From Betaproteobacteria bacterium (GTDB lineage: Bacteria > Pseudomonadota > Gammaproteobacteria > Burkholderiales > SG8-39): a DNA stretch of 23,034 nucleotides. The notes beneath the pieces were generated by a model that saw only the letters and a list, made by a program, of their open reading frames with translations, had not been told where the DNA came from and made no database searches. Location: the NCBI GenBank assembly GCA_011391185.1, contig JAABRB010000010.1:1-23034 (forward strand), in the 5' to 3' direction. How positions within the stretch are numbered: position 1 is the stretch's first letter; every line of letters begins with the position of its first letter. Below are positions 7,224 through 13,370 of the stretch, one piece after another. The position numbers were made by a program, and so were the translations under genes.

Positions 7224-7250
7224 CGGAGCGCGGCGGGACGCCGCGCTCCG
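7224..7250 (-). terminator. Intercistronic hairpin between binding protein gene and livH
   Basis: CGGAGCGCGGCG and CGCCGCGCTCCG form a perfect 12-bp GC-rich stem with a 3-nt loop. No T-run follows on the minus strand, only CGTTTCTATAC. It is probably an mRNA-stabilising or attenuating hairpin rather than a full terminator. Such structures are common after binding-protein genes and raise their expression over the permease genes. Confidence 0.7.
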
Positions 7251-7273
7251 GTCAGATCACTCGCATCAGTGCA

Positions 7274-8539
7274 TCAGCTGCGCTGGTAGGACGGCCAGGG
7301 AAACACCGGCTTCGCTTCCGCGCTGGCCGCCGGCAGCACCACGGTGGGCCGCAAGTTCAGATTTTGCACCGCGGCGGAGAGGATTCCCTGAACCTGTCCC
7401 TTGGCGTCGAACTTGATCGGCCCGCCGAGGATCATCCGGCTCTTGATGTCAGTCTGCCGAATTGCTTCGGTCAGCGCCTGGGCGCCGGTGGAACCGGCCC
7501 GCTTGTATGCGTCCGCCGCCACCAGCAGCGCCTCGAACGTGAATCCGACGTTGAGCGCGTGAAACATCAATTTTTCCTTCGGAAAGCGCTTCGTGAACGC
7601 TTTGTCGACGGCGCCGGTGAGCGGCGCCTTGGGGTCGTACCACGGCACGTTCGAGATGGGGTAATCGGAGAGCTTGCCGAGCGTCTTGTAGTACTGCTCC
7701 TCGTACATGCCCGGACTGCCGGGGCTGATGATTCCCATCGGATTCCAGCGCTGCTTCACCATCTCCCGGCGCAGCAGGATTGCGTCGTTCAGGCGGCTCA
7801 CGAGGAGCAGGAAGTCCGCGTTCGTCGCCTTGGCCTTCGCGATCTCCACCGAAAGATCCCGGGCCGCCGGATCGTAGGAGATGGTCTCGACGATCTTGAA
7901 CGGCAGCTGGGTCATCCGCGTCATGGTGGCGCCGATGCCCTTCGCCATCGCCTGCCCAAACGTATCGTTGACGTGCATGAAGACCGCCGTGCGCGGCACC
8001 GTGTTGGTCGCCTGGAACAGATCGCCGATCAATCCGAGGCCGTTGCGCAGGAGATCGATGGCCGTCGGAAAATTCCGGAACACGTACTTGTAGCCCTGCT
8101 CGGTGATCTGGGGCGCCGCGGCGATATTGATGACGAACGGCACGCCCTTCTGCTCGGCTACTTGCGCGATCGCCGCCGCCGCACCGGAGTCGAACGGACC
8201 CACCAGGACGTTCGCGCCTTCATTGATGAGCTTCTCGGCGCGCAACCGGGCCACCTCGACGTTGCTCTCGGTATCCGCGTGCATGATCTTCAACGGGACC
8301 TTGTAGCCGAGCGCCGCCAGCACGTCGGGGGTGATATCGGCGCCGCGCCGACACGACTGCCCGATGAATGCCTGGAAGCCGGACTCCGGCAGGAGCACAC
8401 CCACGTTCAACGTGCTCTGGGCACGCACGATGGCGGGAAAACCGAGGCTGGAAAGCGTGGCAGTGGCCGCCGCGGCCTTGAGCAAGCGACGCCGTGCGGC
8501 ACGATGCTGCTGGCTACCATCGAGCTGTCTGGATTTCAT
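7274..8539 (-). CDS. ABC transporter substrate-binding protein (Liv/amide family, Peripla_BP_6)
   Basis: The product has 421 residues. The N-terminus has consecutive arginines followed by RLLKAAAATATLSSLG and a VRA-Q cleavage site (about residue 40), so export is likely, possibly by the Tat system. The mature part starts STLNVGVLLPESGF, as in Leu/Ile/Val-type type I periplasmic binding proteins, and contains LINEGANVLVGPFDSG and VPFVINIAAAPQ, the hinge and ligand-pocket regions. The gene leads the importer operon and its product would deliver ligand to LivHMGF. The ligand is not predictable. Amino acids, amides, urea or aromatic acids are all seen in this family. The ATG at 8539 has an excellent GGAGGAG six bases upstream. 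A weak promoter lies about 50 bp upstream. Confidence 0.92.
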   Translation of the reverse strand: MKSRQLDGSQQHRAARRRLLKAAAATATLSSLGFPAIVRAQSTLNVGVLLPESGFQAFIGQSCRRGADITPDVLAALGYKVPLKIMHADTESNVEVARLRAEKLINEGANVLVGPFDSGAAAAIAQVAEQKGVPFVINIAAAPQITEQGYKYVFRNFPTAIDLLRNGLGLIGDLFQATNTVPRTAVFMHVNDTFGQAMAKGIGATMTRMTQLPFKIVETISYDPAARDLSVEIAKAKATNADFLLLVSRLNDAILLRREMVKQRWNPMGIISPGSPGMYEEQYYKTLGKLSDYPISNVPWYDPKAPLTGAVDKAFTKRFPKEKLMFHALNVGFTFEALLVAADAYKRAGSTGAQALTEAIRQTDIKSRMILGGPIKFDAKGQVQGILSAAVQNLNLRPTVVLPAASAEAKPVFPWPSYQRS

Positions 8540-8593
8540 GGACTTCTCCTCCGCAATTGCGAATCGTTCACATCAGTGGTTTTCTTTTTCGCG

Positions 8594-8621
8594 ATTATGC
8601 TACGGCGCGCGCGTCTGTGCA
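8594..8621 (-). promoter_or_regulatory. Possible promoter of the ABC importer operon
   Basis: Reading leftward, TGCACA (8621-8616) and CATAAT (8599-8594) lie 16 bp apart. The -10 is good and the -35 weak. The leader would be about 48 bases and includes the GGAGGAG site of the binding-protein gene. Confidence 0.35.
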
Positions 8622-8680
8622 GTTCGGCGGGATCTCTTCTGCGCTCCGGACCAGGCCCCGGGGGGTGACCTTCTGGGGCA

Positions 8681-8686
8681 TATAAT
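8681..8686 (+). promoter_or_regulatory. Consensus -10 box directly upstream of the DUF4126 start
   Basis: A perfect TATAAT lies six bases before the GTG start codon at 8693. Transcription would therefore begin at or within a base or two of the start codon. No recognisable -35 hexamer lies 16-18 bp upstream, where the sequence is a G/C run. Confidence 0.5.
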
Positions 8687-8692
8687 CGTTTC

Positions 8693-9301
8693 GTGAGTGT
8701 CGTCGAGACCATTGCGCTGGCAGGCGGACTCGCCTGGGCCAGCGGAATTCGGCTTTACCTGGTGCTGTTTCTGGCCGGATTGCTGGGCCGGCTCGGGTAC
8801 CTCGACCTGCCCGAGCCCCTGATGGTGCTTGGCCATCCGCTCGTGCTTGGCGCATCCGGGATGATGCTGGTCGTCGAGTTTGTCGTCGACAAGGTTCCCG
8901 CGTTCGACTCGGCATGGGATGCGCTGCACACTTTCATCCGCATACCCGCCGGCGCGTTTCTGGCCGCCGCTGCGCTGGGCACGACCGATCCGGCGTGGGT
9001 CGCCGCCGCAGCCATTCTTGGCGGCTCCATTGCGGCCGGCGCGCACCTGACGAAGGCCGGTGGGCGGGCCCTGATCAACACCTCGCCGGAGCCCGTAACG
9101 AACTGGGCGGCGTCCGCGACCGAAGACCTGCTGGTTCCGGCGGGGCTGTTCGCGGCGATCAAGGCCCCGATCGTGTTCCTGATCGGACTCGGGATTTTTA
9201 CGGTGCTCGCCGCGTGGTTGCTGCCCGGCCTTTGGCATGGACTTTGGCGTGGATTACGCAGCGTGTTGCAACGCCTGCGCGGCCCGGCGACACCGGGCTA
9301 G
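8693..9301 (+). CDS. DUF4126 family membrane protein
   Basis: The product has 202 residues and is very hydrophobic. It starts with ETIALAGGLAWASGIRLYLVLFLAGLLGRLG, the typical DUF4126 opening, and continues with FVVDKVPAFDSAWDALHTFIRIPAGAFLAAAAL and an Ala/Gly-rich helix GGSIAAGAHLTKAGGRALINTSPEP. Five or so membrane helices are visible, including VFLIGLGIFTVLAAWLLPGLW near the C-terminus. The family is conserved but without known function. The GTG at 8693 is the only start fitting the family N-terminus. No Shine-Dalgarno precedes it, and a TATAAT lies six bases upstream, suggesting a leaderless message. The gene is divergent from the ABC importer and convergent with the small acidic gene. 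Confidence 0.85.
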   Translation: MSVVETIALAGGLAWASGIRLYLVLFLAGLLGRLGYLDLPEPLMVLGHPLVLGASGMMLVVEFVVDKVPAFDSAWDALHTFIRIPAGAFLAAAALGTTDPAWVAAAAILGGSIAAGAHLTKAGGRALINTSPEPVTNWAASATEDLLVPAGLFAAIKAPIVFLIGLGIFTVLAAWLLPGLWHGLWRGLRSVLQRLRGPATPG

Positions 9302-9338
9302 CCCGCATGAGCTTCCCGGTGCGCGTGTCGACGATGCG

Positions 9339-9355
9339 CCCCCGGAAATCGGGGG
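9339..9355. terminator. Hairpin between convergent genes
   Basis: CCCCCG-GAAAT-CGGGGG forms a 6-bp GC stem between the DUF4126 gene and the 3' end of the acidic gene on the other strand. No T-run follows on either side, so termination activity is uncertain. Confidence 0.4.
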
Positions 9356-9357
9356 AT

Positions 9358-9639
9358 TCAGTGCTCGTCCAGGCGCGGAAGCGAAGGATCCTCGAGCTCG
9401 CCCGTCTCGGGATCGATGTAACCCTCGACCCCGAGGTCGGCCTCGGCTTCCTCCAGCGTATCCGGGGCGTCGAATTCCACGTCGACGTTGTATTCCAGGT
9501 CTTCGACCGCATCGGTCAGCGTCCTGAACGGTCCCGACTCCTCGTCGGTTTCCATGGACTGCCAGTAGAAGCCGTCGGGCCGCTCGATGATGCGCGCGTT
9601 GTCGAATTCGGGCGTCGTTTCGGGGATGGCGCGTGGCAT
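9358..9639 (-). CDS. Conserved-looking small acidic protein, unknown function
   Basis: The product has 93 residues from the ATG at 9639, chosen because AAGGAG lies seven bases upstream. The open frame continues to 9726 without a better site. The protein is strongly acidic. The first half contains DNARIIERPDGFYWQ and a GPFRTLTDAVEDLEYN segment, suggesting a small beta-alpha fold. The second half is almost all Asp/Glu with proline (TLEEAEADLGVEGYIDPETG). I recall similar small proteins in Burkholderiales genomes but no function. It has no signal peptide and no membrane segment. A sigma70-like promoter lies about 100 bp upstream. It is downstream of hpf on the same strand, but a 306-bp gap argues for separate transcription. 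Confidence 0.75.
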   Translation of the reverse strand: MPRAIPETTPEFDNARIIERPDGFYWQSMETDEESGPFRTLTDAVEDLEYNVDVEFDAPDTLEEAEADLGVEGYIDPETGELEDPSLPRLDEH

Positions 9640-9945
9640 GGCGACTCTCCTTGAAACTGCTTCCGATCCGCTCGTTGGACTGCGTGCCCGCATGGCACCT
9701 GTCGGGATCGGACCTCGTTGATCCACTCTGTCGGCAGAAATATTCTGATCCTGTCCGGGTCCACTGGCAACCTCGACGATCGCAATTCCGGCGCGGACGC
9801 GACAGTCAGATTACACACCCTGTAACATCAACAAGATGCGGCTCCGGATCGGCGGGACAGATTTCCCGATCGGGTGTTTCAGTGCGGCCCTGCCCGCCGG
9901 CGCGTCGCAAATGGGCGTCCGCTCGGCGATGCGCCGTGCGAGTTG
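9640..9945. other. 306-bp intergenic region between hpf and the acidic protein gene
   Basis: No coding sequence could be supported. The region contains a leftward promoter candidate for the acidic gene (9742-9770) and an imperfect inverted repeat with GATC ends (9847-9871, a GGGA/TCCC stem interrupted by three bases). No T-run terminator for hpf was seen. Confidence 0.5.
9742..9770 (-). promoter_or_regulatory. Predicted sigma70 promoter of the acidic protein gene
   Basis: Reading leftward, TTGCCA (9770-9765) is followed after exactly 17 bp by CAGAAT (9747-9742). These match consensus at five and four of six positions. The 5' leader would be about 95 bases and ends with the AAGGAG site. Confidence 0.4.
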
Positions 9946-10314
9946 TCAGTCCCCTGCCGGGGCCGGGGCAGCGTCGTCCTCACGCGGGTGTGTCTTGACA
10001 TCCCCGCGCTGTATGCGCCCGTACTCTTCCAGCTGACGACGCGCGGCGTTGAAAGCGTCGCGCAACGCGACGTATGCGTCCTCGTGATGATCGTGATTGA
10101 CCACGATCACCTTGCCCGGCACCGTCACGTCCAGCCGCACGATGAATTGCTTGCCCTGGTGCTTGTGCCGGTGGGGCGCCTCGAGAACGACCCGGCAGCC
10201 CATGATGCGGGGATAAACCTGTTCGAGCTTCTTCACCTTCTCGCGAATCCGCTCCTCGAGTGCCGGAGAATGCTCCATGTCGCGAACGGTGATCTGAAGA
10301 TCGGTTTGCATCAT
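9946..10314 (-). CDS. hpf: Ribosome hibernation-promoting factor, HPF/RaiA family
   Basis: The product has 122 residues. DLQITVRDMEHSPALEERIREKVKKLEQVYPRI matches the first strand-helix of the HPF/RaiA (YfiA) fold. It is followed by CRVVLEAPHRHKHQGKQFIVRLDVTVPGKVIVV and HEDAYVALRDAFNAARRQLEEY, the second helix that docks in the 30S decoding channel. The short C-terminal tail (GDVKTHPREDDAAPAPAGD) lacks the long HPF dimerisation domain, so this is the short type. It would inactivate or protect 70S ribosomes in stationary phase. An ATGATG pair allows a start at 10314 or 10311. AAGGAG lies nine bases before the first. There is no rpoN gene beside it, unlike the classical E. coli hpf locus. Confidence 0.9.
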   Translation of the reverse strand: MMQTDLQITVRDMEHSPALEERIREKVKKLEQVYPRIMGCRVVLEAPHRHKHQGKQFIVRLDVTVPGKVIVVNHDHHEDAYVALRDAFNAARRQLEEYGRIQRGDVKTHPREDDAAPAPAGD

Positions 10315-10404
10315 CGTAAACGTCTCCTTGTTGCTTCGGGGTGCAAGATCTCTTCCTGATTTAGGATACCTTTTTTTGCAGCCGCGTCGATCAGTTCCGA
10401 GTCA

Positions 10405-10423
10405 AGGCAATGCTGTATTGCCT
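10405..10423. repeat. Inverted repeat upstream of hpf
   Basis: AGGCAAT-GCTGT-ATTGCCT is a perfect 7-bp stem with a 5-nt loop, about 90 bp upstream of the hpf start and about 100 bp after the MazG-like gene. It has no T-run, so it may be an operator or mRNA structure rather than a terminator. Confidence 0.5.
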
Positions 10424-10461
10424 GATGTCCGCCGGTCGTCGCGCTGGCGCCGCACATCCGC

Positions 10462-10480
10462 TTGTCCGGCGTCCGGACAA
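10462..10480. repeat. Perfect inverted repeat after the recCBD-mazG operon
   Basis: TTGTCCGG-CGT-CCGGACAA is a perfect 8-bp stem with a 3-nt loop. It lies 44 bp after the stop of the MazG-like gene on the same transcript. It could act as a 3'-end stabilising or terminating hairpin, though no T-run follows on the minus strand. Confidence 0.6.
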
Positions 10481-10523
10481 TGACATGATTCGGCCTTCCG
10501 GCCTGCGACATCGGCCGCATCCG

Positions 10524-11567
10524 CTATTTCTGGAGCATGCCGGTAATCCGGGAAATGTAGTCCTTGAAATTGATCTTGTCGCCGACCGGATGCACCACGG
10601 CCTCTTCGAGAATTGCCAGGAGCCGCTCCAGCCCACCCGCAATCCAGGCCGGCTTTGATTTCGACGAGTAGATGTTTCTCCGCAGCGTATCCATTTCATC
10701 CTTGATTTCCTGCAGGATCGCGTCGTCGCTCCGCGAGTCCTCGACCCGCTTCTTGAGGCCTTTCATCAGATCGAGAACCGCGTCGGTGTCGATACTCGCG
10801 TAGCGCTCCGCGCGCGGCGGCGGATCGGCGCGCGCCACGGGCACCGCGCGCTCGCGCGCTGGAGGATCGGCCGGCGCGCGAGCGGGCGGGTCAGCCCTCG
10901 TGCGCGGCGGCACATCGACCCGCTCGCGCGGCGCCGGTTCCGGCCGTCCCCGGGACTGTGGCTCCGGACGCCCCGGCGGCCGAGGGGCGACGACCTCCGG
11001 TGGACCGAGCACGATGCGGATCTCTTCGTCCGGAGCTTCCTCGACCTCGCCGGCGGGTTGTGGACGACCCGGAGCCGAAGGCACCGGCCTCCCCGGCTCG
11101 TTCCTGATGGGTGCCGCGCGCGGCGGCGTGCGGGGCGCCTCCGTCTCGAATTTGCGGGGCGCGGGCGCCGCCCGCGCCGATGCACCCGGATCGGGCTGCG
11201 GAAGTTCCTTCGGTGCGCGCGAACTCTCGCGCGCGTCCATGTCGTCCACGCCTTCGAAGCGTCGGGCCGACACGGGATATTTCTCGGCGGCCCGCGCAAG
11301 GACCGCTTCTTCGAGATCGACTTCAACGGTCTCCGCAAGGCGTAGCGCGTAGAGCACGATGTCGGCAATCGAGTCGGCCACCGCGTCCTTGTCCTGGGTC
11401 TTGCCGATTCGACGCGCCTGATCCTCCGAGAGCCACTGGAACACCGCGAGCAGCGCGCCCGCTTCGCCCGCTACCGCCATCGAGAGGCTGCGCGGGCTGA
11501 AGAATGGATCCCAGTTCCGTTCGACGGCATGCGCGGCAAGTCGTGCCTGTATCGCCATCACGTCCAT
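10524..11567 (-). CDS. MazG-like NTP-pyrophosphatase-domain protein with Pro/Arg-rich linker and extra C-terminal domain
   Basis: The product has 347 residues in three parts. Residues 1-105 resemble the dCTPase/RS21-C6 branch of all-alpha MazG-like pyrophosphatases, with RNWDPFFSPRSLSMAVAGEAG, FQWL, IADIVLYALRLAE and KYPV. The expected EVGEL metal motif reads E35-A-G-A38-L, and the second ExxD reads S66-I-A-D69, so two of four metal ligands are missing. Residues 110-255 are a Pro/Arg/Ala-rich, probably disordered linker with DPPAR-type repeats. Residues 256-347 are an unrecognised helical domain with a charged helix (LMKGLKKRVEDSRSDDAI) and a hydrophobic end (GLERLLAILEEAVV). AAGGGG precedes the ATG at 11567. 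The gene begins 30 bp after recD and probably shares its transcript. Catalytic activity is doubtful. A binding or scaffolding role is an inference. Confidence 0.8.
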   Translation of the reverse strand: MDVMAIQARLAAHAVERNWDPFFSPRSLSMAVAGEAGALLAVFQWLSEDQARRIGKTQDKDAVADSIADIVLYALRLAETVEVDLEEAVLARAAEKYPVSARRFEGVDDMDARESSRAPKELPQPDPGASARAAPAPRKFETEAPRTPPRAAPIRNEPGRPVPSAPGRPQPAGEVEEAPDEEIRIVLGPPEVVAPRPPGRPEPQSRGRPEPAPRERVDVPPRTRADPPARAPADPPARERAVPVARADPPPRAERYASIDTDAVLDLMKGLKKRVEDSRSDDAILQEIKDEMDTLRRNIYSSKSKPAWIAGGLERLLAILEEAVVHPVGDKINFKDYISRITGMLQK

Positions 11568-11597
11568 GAGTCACCCCTTGCGCGCGGATGCGCGCGC

Positions 11598-13370
11598 TTA
11601 TAGTGCCAGAGTCGCGCCGGATCCGGGGTTGCGGATCCGCTCACCCAGGGCGGAGTCCCGCTTTACCCGCACGCCGATGGCCGCCCTCAGCACGTCTGCC
11701 TGCGCGAGCACCGCCACGTGTCGGCGCGCCCGGGTGATGCCGGTATAGATGAGCTCGCGTGACAGGACCGGTGCCGGCTCCGGCGGAAGCACGAGCAGCA
11801 CGGCGTCGAATTCGGAACCCTGGCTCTTGTGAACGGTCATCGCGTAGACCGTCTCGCATTCGGGCATGCGCGCCGGTGAATAGCGTCGAATTCCCCCGTC
11901 CGGCGCCTCGAATGCGACCACGATCCCGCCTGGTGACGCAGCATCCCTCATGACGATCCCGACGTCGCCATTCGCGAGTCGCAAGGCATAGTCGTTGCGC
12001 GTGACCATCACCGGGCGACCCGGATACCAGCGTTGATGGAGCACTGCCGGGTCATGGACCGCAAGCCGTTGTTCGACCGCACGGTTGAGCGCGTGGATGC
12101 CGAACGGGCCGTCGCGTACCGCCGCCAGCGCGCGAAAGCCGGCGAGCGTCGCGAAACACCGCCTCGCATCCGCGTTCGCGCGAATCGTCTCGAAGAACGT
12201 CGCGTAGCCGGCGTATATCGCGTCTCCCAGTGCATCGGCTTCCGCGCTTTGCCAGGTCACTTCGTCCCCGGCATCCAGCGCCTCGACCGCCGCGTCTGCG
12301 TCCCCCGCACGCACGGCACGCGCCAGCCGACCGATTCCGCTCGTCGCCGAAAATCGATAGCTCCGCTCGAGCATGACGATCGAATCGGACACCCCGGACA
12401 CGGACGCGCCGATCGGAACCGGCTGCCCGGTCAAGCGCGCGAGCCGAGCGCCCACCGCCGGGGAGTACGCGCTTGCCGTGCCGGCAATGCTTGCAAGCAC
12501 CGCACCCGCCTCGACCGAGGCAAGCTGGTCCGGGTCTCCGACGAGAATCAGCCGCGCGTGTGCCGGGAGCGCGTGCACGAGCTTCGCCGCCAGCGCCAGG
12601 TCGATCATCGATGCCTCGTCCACGACCACCACATCGAGCGGCAGCGGATTTCCGGCGTGATATCGCGGCGCACCCCCGATCGCGAGCCCGAGCAGCCGGT
12701 GCAACGTGACGGCCTGCGGCGCAATGGCCGCCATCTCCGGCTGTGCGGCAAGCGCCGCCTGCAGGCGGGCGGCCGCCTTGCCCGTCGGCGCAGCAAGGCC
12801 GATCGCGACGCGCTCAGGGCCTGCAAGCTCGGTCAGAACGGCCAGAATGCGTGCGACCGTCGCAGTCTTGCCGGTCCCCGGCCCGCCGCAAAGCACGACC
12901 AGCCGCTTGATCCCCGCGACCGCGGCGGCGAGCTTCTGCAAATCCAGCGTCGCGTCCATGGCCGGAAAGAACCGGTCGAGCGCACGCTGCAGCCCCGGCT
13001 CGTCGATCTGCTCGACGGCAGCATTGCCGCGCGCGAGCAATGCTGCCGCAAGCGTGGTTTCGTAGTGCCAGTAGCGATGCAGATACAGCCGGCGGCCATC
13101 GAGAACCAGCGGGGCAAATCCTCCCGGCTGCGCCACGAGCGGGCTCGTCTCGAGTTCACGCAGCAGCGTGTCGAGCGGCGGCACTTCCACTGCGCCATCA
13201 AACGCGATTGTTCCGGCGACCGCGGCGAGATCGATGCATACGTGACCTCCCGCTGTGGCCTCCGCCGCCAGCGCCGCAGCCAGCCGCGAAACTTCGCCCG
13301 CGTCCGGAACGAGGTCGCCCATGATCCGCGCGAACTCCGCCGGCAGGAGCGGCAGCGTTGCACGCATCAT
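11598..13370 (-). CDS. recD: Exodeoxyribonuclease V subunit alpha, RecD
   Basis: The product has 590 residues from the ATG at 13370, which overlaps the recB stop by 4 bp. A second ATG follows immediately. The N-terminal about 150 residues are the RecD-specific domain (RRLYLHRYWHYETTLAAALLAR). The superfamily 1B helicase core follows: Walker A GGPGTGKTA (162-170), motif Ia LAAPTGKAAARL, Walker B VVVVDEASM (247-255), LVGDPDQLASVEAGAVL (motif III), VHKSQGSEFDAVLL (motif V) and YTGITRARRHVAVLA (motif VI). All key helicase residues are present. RecD is the fast 5'-3' motor of RecBCD and is needed for its full nuclease activity. The longer open frame to 13676 lies inside recB and is not RecD-like. 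The MazG-like gene follows after 30 bp. Confidence 0.96.
   Translation of the reverse strand: MMRATLPLLPAEFARIMGDLVPDAGEVSRLAAALAAEATAGGHVCIDLAAVAGTIAFDGAVEVPPLDTLLRELETSPLVAQPGGFAPLVLDGRRLYLHRYWHYETTLAAALLARGNAAVEQIDEPGLQRALDRFFPAMDATLDLQKLAAAVAGIKRLVVLCGGPGTGKTATVARILAVLTELAGPERVAIGLAAPTGKAAARLQAALAAQPEMAAIAPQAVTLHRLLGLAIGGAPRYHAGNPLPLDVVVVDEASMIDLALAAKLVHALPAHARLILVGDPDQLASVEAGAVLASIAGTASAYSPAVGARLARLTGQPVPIGASVSGVSDSIVMLERSYRFSATSGIGRLARAVRAGDADAAVEALDAGDEVTWQSAEADALGDAIYAGYATFFETIRANADARRCFATLAGFRALAAVRDGPFGIHALNRAVEQRLAVHDPAVLHQRWYPGRPVMVTRNDYALRLANGDVGIVMRDAASPGGIVVAFEAPDGGIRRYSPARMPECETVYAMTVHKSQGSEFDAVLLVLPPEPAPVLSRELIYTGITRARRHVAVLAQADVLRAAIGVRVKRDSALGERIRNPGSGATLAL

Noticed and set aside
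7364..8668. 434-residue plus-strand frame opposite the substrate-binding protein gene
   Set aside because: Low-complexity Arg/His/Asp/Gly-rich translation, no recognisable motif, and no ribosome binding site. It is the complement of a clear gene.
10311..10520. 69-residue minus-strand frame just before hpf
   Set aside because: No recognised motif and no clear ribosome binding site. It spans two inverted repeats, so it is better seen as an untranslated leader or intergenic region.
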